A DNA stretch of 64,000 nt from Diphasiastrum complanatum (taxonomy: Eukaryota > Streptophyta > Lycopodiopsida > Lycopodiales > Lycopodiaceae), in contig CM055114.1 in NCBI GenBank assembly GCA_029204225.1, positions 10,787,634-10,851,633 on the forward strand. The letters run 5' to 3'. Below, piece by piece: positions 57,957-64,000 of the stretch. Both the position numbers and the translations under genes were made by a program. Position 1 is the first letter of the stretch. Every line of letters begins with the position of its first letter. The notes beneath the pieces were generated by a model. It saw only the letters and a program-made list of their open reading frames with translations, was not told the DNA's origin and searched no databases.

Positions 57957-59090
57957 GTCTTGCTCACCTCAACATAACCAACAAAAATACCTTTTCTTCA
58001 AGATGGATCCTCCTTTGTCCTATCATGAAGAGTGATGTTGATCTACAAATGCATCCAAAAGTTTTGAAAAACTTGACACCTGGCCTTCTACCAGACACCA
58101 TCTCAAAAGGGATTTTTCCGTCATGGCAGTACCACACTTGGCCATCTATTGCATAGAAAATTAGGACACAACAACAGTTGATCCCAAAGGGATTTAGTAA
58201 TATCTGCACCTAACCTCTTTGGATCTTTCACATAAGGTTCTATTCTTCCTCTCATCCACTCCATTTTGTTGTGGTGTCCTTACTGAAGTGACCTTGATGT
58301 AGATCTCTTGTAACATAACCTATGTGAGTTTGATAAAGCACGTTGCTCACAAACAAGATTCAAGCTTGTTAAATAGTTGGGAAGACCAAACACAACTTTT
58401 CTCTTTGTCATCACCTCAAATGACTTGTAGTTGAGATGCCCCAATCTCTCGTGCCATACCTCTTGCATTGACAATTTCTCATTTGCCATACATCCAACTT
58501 GGTTAGCAAGAAACAAGCATCAAGTTTTAGCACCTTACCTTGACTCTTTCATTTCGCAATTAATTCATCCTTCTTGTTGATGAGACAGGCATAACCATCA
58601 AACTCCACTTTGAATCCCTTGTCAAACATTTGACTCACACTAAGAAGGTTCTTAGTGATAGATGGAATGAACAAAATATCTTTCAAATTCATATTCCTAT
58701 TAGTAGACAGGAAAATAGGAATTGTACCACTCCCTTTTACTATAAACTCACCATCATTGGCCGTGTAGATCACCTTCTTGTTAGCTTGGAATGCCATCAA
58801 TGATGAATAATACTCCTCATGATATGTCATATGCAATGTAGATCCACTATCAATCCACCAAGTACCAATTTCTTTGTGATTAGCCAACAAGCAAGATGAC
58901 ATAACAAAAGCATCATTTGAATTTTGTTCATCAACACCGTCTTCATCAAGAGTTAGATTGGTTTGCTTCTCACCTTGATCTCTCTTCTTCTTGAAGCAAT
59001 CACTTGCAAAATTCCCTTTGACTCCACAATAAAAGCATTTTAACTTGGATCTATATTTTTTATTGCCAACAAAAGTAGAAGGTGTGAAGA
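57957..59090 (-). pseudogene. Ty1/copia gag zinc knuckle, protease and GAG-pre-integrase
   Basis: Minus strand, 5' to 3': zinc knuckle CFYCGVKGNFASDC (about 59,045, with Asn where His is usual), protease with WWIDSGSTLHMT and FIPSITKNLLSVSQMFDKG (58,549-58,902), GAG-pre-integrase MQEVWHERLGHLNYKSFEV (58,280-58,516), then a jump to the integrase end (57,957-58,270; MVSGRRPGVKFFKTFGCICR). The integrase core is missing. Its sister fragment is 24,131-25,437. Confidence 0.87.
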
Positions 59091-59440
59091 AAAATCAGAT
59101 CATTAACATGCAATCAATCTCTAAGGTCTTTGATTATCTAAGATAGCACATCTAGCACCATTGACAATGTAGAAATCTAGGCACTCAAATAGCATAGAAG
59201 CCATAAACTCTAATGGATTTTGACAAAAACAGATATGAATGACAAAGTACTGTGGTTGTCCATGCAAAACTAGCAAGCTACTATATTTCACACGTGTGAA
59301 GTCAACAAACATCAAACAATTGCATTCTACACAGAAAAATTCAAGATATCAACACAATACTGTAGCAATGAATATGGAACCCCAACTTAGGTCTCATGTA
59401 TAAGCATGAATGAGAGTAGAGAGAGGGTGTATCTCTTCCC
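59091..59440. other. Unassigned sequence between copia pieces
   Basis: No gene is supported. A short minus-strand ORF (59,121-59,315) has no features. TTTCACACGTGTGAAG at 59,286-59,301 is a perfect 14-bp palindrome with a CACGTG core. Confidence 0.4.
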
Positions 59441-60449
59441 ACATGTTTACATCTATTTGTAAAGGTCCATGCCTTATTTTGAATTTGGTTTCCCTGCATA
59501 GAAACTTCTAGATCAAAACCCTACTAGAGATATGGACTAGAACAAACTTTTCAAATTTGAATCTTCAAATGTATTTATTCTAAAAATATCTTCATAAGTA
59601 TGAAATGCATATTGGCCTAAATTGCCAAATAATCAAACTAGATCAAACTAGTTGACAATTTCTCACACTCTCTCTTCAATTAGTTTTAGCATAGACTTTG
59701 AGAATACACCAAGTGATGTTCTATGCTTTGTAAACAAGTATTCCAAGTGCTTTGGTGAAGATATCAGCCACACATTCTTTTGAAGAAACATGTTGAAGCT
59801 CCACCTCCTTTGTTATGGATTGTTCTCTCACAAAATGATATGGCACCTTAATATGCTTGCTCCTTGCATGAAAGATAGGATTGCTTTCCAATCTTTGGGC
59901 TGAATTGTTGTCACATAAGATGATTGGACTCTCTAAAAAATCCAACAAGTGAAGATCTCTCACCATTCTCTTGATCCATAACATCTCCTTTGCACAAGAT
60001 GTAAGTGCTTTGTATTCGGCCTCACTAGTTGACAATATTGTAGCTTGTTTCTTTGACATCCAAGAGATAGCTCCATCACCCTATAAAAATAGCATGTTCC
60101 TTCCTATCCATTTGATCTCCTACAAAATTGAAAGCTAAAAATCCAAACAAGTTAGGTGATGATCCCTCATACAATATGCCAAAATCTCGAGTTCCCATGA
60201 TGTATCTTAAAGCTCCTCCCTAGCTTCCAATGATCCACACTAGGATCTAGCATAAATCAGCTTAATCTACCAACACAATAGTTTAGATCCGGTCTTGTGA
60301 TGGTAAAATTTGAATGCTTCTTGGTTTCCAAGGGGAGGCTAGAACCTGAGACCAAAGAAACTTTGGATGTCAAGCTAACCAACTAAGACAACCCCATTGG
60401 GTTGGTAAAATTCGAATGAATCAACTAGCTTCCTATAGAGAGTAATGTC
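59441..60449 (-). pseudogene. Ty1/copia RNase H and 3' flank, third copy
   Basis: The minus-strand ORF 59,721-60,059 shows AEYKALTSCAKEMLWIKRMV, CDNNSAQRLESNPIFHARSK and ECVADIFTKALG. It is less decayed than 1-886 and 18,300-19,190. It is interrupted by a SINE (60,302-60,418) and ends where a younger copia LTR has inserted at 60,450. Confidence 0.87.
60302..60418 (-). mobile_element. tRNA-derived SINE with 15-bp target duplications
   Basis: GGTAAAATT(T/C)GAATG flanks both ends (60,302-60,316 and 60,404-60,418). Between them, the minus strand reads TGTCTTAGTTGGTTAGCTTG, like a pol III A box (compare TGGCTCAGTTGGTTAG), and GGTCTCAGGTTCTAGCC, like a B box. The body is only 87 bp and lacks a long A tail, so it is probably a short or truncated SINE. 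The uninterrupted copia sequence at 740-775 shows the empty site. Confidence 0.65.
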
Positions 60450-61291
60450 TGTCAGAAATGGTGAACTCCTGCAACTTTGTCGCAGCATGAACACAAAGCA
60501 AAGGTCGAACAAGAACAATTCGCGATAGTCAACATGCGTTGACTCGAAGCATGAACAATTTGCGAATCATAAACACACCTCCAGTGCCCCAAACCGCAAA
60601 GGGATGCAAAACGAAAGACTATGAAAGAAACGAAATGAACAAAAGCAAACGGGAGATTACAAAACAAACGAAGAGGAATCTTTCGCGCTGCCAGCTGGCA
60701 GCTCAACAGGCTTGGAGTCATAAACTTCACGCCCAGGTGAAACAAGTGGCAATGACGGGGACTGACTGATTACTTGATTAGTGTTAACTAGTCTTGTGAT
60801 TTCTGCGTTTAGCCATCTTGTAAACTCCACACAGTGAAGATATAAACTATCCTCTTTGAATCATAAATGAGACAGTGTAGAGATCTGAATAGACAGAAAA
60901 TATCTGTAAGAGACAGAGAGAGAGAGGTAGCGAGTAGAGCTGAAAAGAAATATACTAGAGTTGTGCATGAAAGTCTGCCAACGAGCAGAACACAGTGAAA
61001 GAGTAGAGTGTCATTCCGCCAACGAGCGAGACACTGACGATCTCACTCTAAAAATTAAATTGATAATACAGTCGCTCTATTTTTGTGCATCTTGTTGTTT
61101 TGTGTCGTTTGTCTTGATTGTTAGAATAAAATGTGTTTTGTGATGTGCAGTCAAGTGTCTAGGTTCCTGTAAAAGCTTATGAGCAAAAGAAAATTCAAAG
61201 ACACAAAGTCATTCGCGAATACCAAAACAAAAATGAAGAAGAAATTGTTTCGCCTTTGCGAAACCGAACAATGTTTTCCGCTTCCGCGACA
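60450..61291 (+). mobile_element. Copia 5' LTR, 842 bp
   Basis: Starts TGTCAG and ends GCGACA, directly followed by a primer-binding site. It inserted into older copia sequence after AGTAATGTC (compare 796-810). The interior has many GCGAA and GAGAGAG strings. No 3' LTR is present in the window. Confidence 0.75.
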
Positions 61292-61304
61292 TTGTATCAG
61301 AGCC
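61292..61304 (+). promoter_or_regulatory. Primer-binding site (tRNA-Met type)
   Basis: TTGTATCAGAGCC matches the copia consensus TGGTATCAGAGC with one mismatch and sits directly after the LTR end. Confidence 0.8.
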
Positions 61305-61356
61305 AACAGGTTATCACTACTGATATCCTACCAGTGATTTTGTTAGACAACACAAT

Positions 61357-62022
61357 ATGGCTACAACAATCCAGACAAGAGTAGCAATCAGTCTTGATGG
61401 CGCAAATTACACAATCTGGAGATTCAGAATCAAAACACTTCTGAAGGGCAAAGGCATCTGGGCGGTGATCGAACTCTTAGAGGTGCAGCCTCTAAAGGGA
61501 GACCCGAGGAGAGCTGAATGGATCAAAAAAGATGAGCACACAATGGCGATCATCGTTTTGTCCATAAATGAAAATCTACTCATGCATATTGAAGACTGCG
61601 AAAGTAGCCATGCAGCGTGGGAAAGATTAAAACAGAAATATGAAGTGAGAACTGCAGCTTCAGTCATGCACCTTCACAATCAGCTACAATCCATACGATG
61701 GGATGGCAACCAGCTGGATCAGCATATTGAGAAGATCATAACGATCTTCGCTCACCTCGCTGCACCAGGATAGGAGCACCAGGTCCGAGCACCACAACAG
61801 CTAATGTACTTCATGAAATCTCTACCGACGTCCTATCATACTGAGTCTATCAGATATGACATTCGACAAAGCAGTGAGTCTTGTCGCTGATGAGAGACTG
61901 ATGAGAGACGAAGGAGAGGGAAGCAGTGATCAAGATAAGGCTCTCTTCACGAAAAGAAACAAGAAAAACAAGAACAAATCAAGATTCGAGAATTGAACAA
62001 ATCGAGAAAATCAAGAACAAAT
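61357..62022 (+). pseudogene. Ty1/copia gag (UBN2-type), truncated
   Basis: Starts MATTIQTRVAISLDGANYTI and continues WRFRIKTLLKGKGIWAVIE, AWERLKQKYE and MHLHNQLQSIRWDGNQLDQH, the typical copia gag N-terminus. A TAG at 61,771 follows LAAPG; the frame then continues with small shifts (MTFDKAVSLVADERLMRDE) to about 62,000. It ends at the junction with the inverted protease arm at 62,023. Gag forms virus-like particles around the element RNA. Confidence 0.88.
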
Positions 62023-62924
62023 CATACTCAAACTGATAATTCTGGTGCATGATATTGCCAATTATAGAAAAGCCTTCATGAGACTTCATGCCCAGGCAAA
62101 GCAAATTCCGATTTTGTATGAAATAGTTCGCTGGAGGGGGGTTAAAGTCGCTATCTATAAAATGGAAGGTGAGAGTGGGAAGGGTATACCAACTCCCCCC
62201 TTCTATATGATAACAAAGGTAAAATCCGGTACCGGATGGCGCGTTTGCTTGTGGGAGTGTTATTACAGCCTTGAATGCGTCCCGAATGATAGAATACGCG
62301 GAACCTTCTAAAGAGGTATAAGTGCTGCCTGAATCGATGATTGTGCCACCTGCCAGAGATTGACTTCCAGTCGTTTTCCACCAACGCTGAGTGAATTAAG
62401 ACCTAAGTAATAGAGGGGCGATCCGCGGCGCTGGGAAATTGGGTAGATTGAACTCCAGGAATATTGATTGTCGCAACAGATCCAAACAACAAATCGCTTG
62501 CAAGGTGAGATGATTCATCAAAGGACACCAAACAATATGCAAACTTCTGTTCAATCACCGATTCCAACTGATTAATCAGAGAAACTGGACTCTGACCAAG
62601 CCCTACAATGCCCGCTTCATTTAGAGTGCCATAATTTTCAGTTGACATGAAATTATCATGGCCACATCCAAAGGCGAAGTTAATCTCTTCCTGGGCTCCG
62701 CTTGTTGTTGTCATGGTGATGGTCTCAGTAGAAAAGTCCCCTTTCAAATAACTGCCGTCCCCGTATCCATAAAGATATTGGCAGTTACCTCCATCACATT
62801 CTCTTGATCGCAAGTTCAAACATTGAGGGCTGCTGCACGAGAGTTCTTTGTAGGACGAAGAATCTTGAGGATCATGTATAGTCCCGTATTGCTCGGAGCA
62901 CCTATGGCAACACAACGTGCGATT
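62023..62924 (-). pseudogene. Aspartyl protease pseudogene, right (inverted) copy
   Basis: Inverted mate of 53,858-54,760. The minus-strand ORF 62,403-62,915 shows CHRCSEQYGTIHDPQDSSS, FGCGHDNFMSTENYGTLNEA and GIVGLGQSPVSLINQLESV; 62,045-62,384 carries the frameshifted second half with IIDSGSTYT in another frame. It shares the frameshift near VGGKRLEV with the left copy. The N-terminal signal, first Asp and MITE region are absent: the arm jumps at 62,924 to the upstream sequence. Confidence 0.85.
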
Positions 62925-63480
62925 AAATATAGCAAAAACAACATAGACTCACTAAATTCATACTAAGAAGACTAGTAGTGTGCTGCTGCGTCGACATCTT
63001 ATCGCCGCCAACTATAGTCGCTAATGCTGCCATTCAATCCCCTGAAGTAGATCATTGCATGCAAATTCTTAATCGTATGTAATTTCTTCAGCTTATATGT
63101 GTTTCCTTGAATTTTATTTGGCGCTAAAACTGTGTTTGAAACTATAACGGAGGATGAAATTGCTAGCGCCAATAATAAATGCGAGGTGGGCCTCGGTAGC
63201 CACGCCTTATGTATCAATGAGGATATGCTGATTCCCGAAAATCTCTTTGTTCATTGGTGCCATAGTATTCATTTTTGGGCATTGACTACCATGAGTGGAG
63301 TTTAGTAGGAAGTCAACATTAAATGCTTGTTGGTACACAATGTTGGGTGGACCAATGTGTTTGCACCAAGTAACAATTCCAGCCAAATGATCTAAGACAG
63401 AAGGGTTTGGGAGACACTTTCATGTTGGCATGAAAGTAGTGACATCTAGGTAGGGTTACTCCGTTTTGGATCTTGGAGTG
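62925..63480 (-). other. Arm sequence upstream of inverted protease copy
   Basis: Mirror of 51,866-52,350 containing the 72-aa ORF 62,999-63,217. Small differences are scattered over both copies. No other gene is seen. Confidence 0.4.
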
Positions 63481-64000
63481 TGACACACGCGGATATATGT
63501 ACATAACCAGTGAATGAAAGAATATGCTTTTTGTGTGATCTTGAGATTGTCATTGTGTTTCTGATTGCAGATTGATCATTGTTTAGTGCTTACGTTCAAA
63601 TTGCTCTGATTGCGACTATGTGATAGATAGATCATGGTTTGCTTTGTTAAGATTAATTTATCAATGGTCATGGACCCACTCACGTAAAAGGATGAAAGGG
63701 ATTTGCACTCTGGACATAAAGATTTAACTCTTTTGTAGAAAATAAACATGATTTGGCTTGCGATGTTAAATGTGGCCCTCAGGTTGCTCCATAAACACCT
63801 CCTCCTCAACCATTCAAGAATACATTTGTGATATCCAATTGCCATAGATCACATTCAAAAAGTGTAGCAAGTAAAATAATGACCCGGATGCTCACCATAT
63901 TTGCCATGGGTGCAAATGTCTCATCATACTCAATTCCATACTCTTGTGCATATCCTTTTCCCACCAACCTTGCATTGTACTTGTTGATTGATCCATCTTG
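63481..64000 (-). pseudogene. Ty1/copia RT fragment, inverted copy
   Basis: Reverse complement of 51,301-51,865 (and of 19,496-20,060). RT residues of the GYAQEYGIEYDET and QLDITNVFLNG blocks are recognisable in broken frame at about 63,790-63,970. It runs off the window edge. Confidence 0.8.

Noticed and set aside
60302-60418. Genuine tRNA gene on the minus strand
   Set aside because: A- and B-box-like sequences are present, but no cloverleaf with paired acceptor ends forms; target duplications indicate a SINE.

Overview
This window looks like intergenic DNA from a plant with a large, repeat-rich genome. A gymnosperm is plausible, but that is inference. The DNA is AT-rich and dominated by broken Ty1/copia, Ty3/gypsy and CACTA (En/Spm) elements, with plant-type introns, plant-type aspartyl protease pseudogenes and long GA/TC microsatellites. 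No intact single-copy host gene was found. Almost every coding stretch carries stops, frameshifts or truncations.

The window is built from a complex unit present twice. Unit 1 covers about 3,660-20,060. Unit 2 covers about 30,103-51,865 in the same orientation. In unit 2 an internal 6.2-kb segment (equivalent to 8,075-14,254) is inverted, and unit 2 also keeps 6.6 kb (35,022-41,647) that unit 1 lacks. Each unit is flanked by long inverted-repeat arms made of gypsy plus copia fragments (1-5,104 against 16,243-19,190 in unit 1). A second palindrome (about 51,301-54,801 against 62,023-64,000) carries two inverted copies of an aspartyl protease pseudogene.

The most interesting content is the core of the unit (about 5,105-13,075; in unit 2 split between 31,519-34,502 and 42,290-47,327). 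It encodes chromatin- and DNA-modification-like proteins that are not normally parts of plant transposons. (a) A four-exon gene joins a histone H3 domain, including an H3-like N-terminal tail, to a Ulp1/C48-like protease domain whose catalytic Cys has been lost. (b) A multi-exon gene joins a ParB-like domain to a bacterial-type N6-adenine/N4-cytosine DNA methyltransferase. (c) There is an unrecognised multi-exon ORF, called ORF-X here. (d) There is a small Cys-containing ORF, called orfA here, divergent from the histone gene across about 800 bp rich in CACGTG boxes and CGCAC-TT-GTGCG palindromes. A SET-domain gene lies next door, upstream of the transposase of a truncated CACTA element (20,061-24,130).

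Layout: 1-5,104 left arm (copia and gypsy, with a 2.1-kb insertion carrying a zinc-finger remnant and a long GA tract); 5,105-13,075 chromatin cassette; 13,140-15,815 gypsy tail, copia LTR and RNase H, CACTA TNP2; 15,816-20,060 gypsy protease and copia right arm; 20,061-24,130 CACTA with SET gene; 24,131-30,102 mixed copia pieces including a 2.08-kb LTR; 30,103-51,865 second unit; 51,866-54,801 protease pseudogene with a CACTA-type MITE; 55,164-60,440 copia pieces with a SINE; 60,450-62,022 a younger copia 5' end; 62,023-64,000 inverted protease pseudogene and copia RT.

The two cassette copies have decayed independently: each has stops that the other lacks. Their common ancestor was therefore probably closer to intact, and at least one long-range duplication followed. 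Whether the cassette is an autonomous mobile element, a captured cargo or an endogenised virus-like element cannot be decided from this window, because no transposase or polymerase is clearly part of it.
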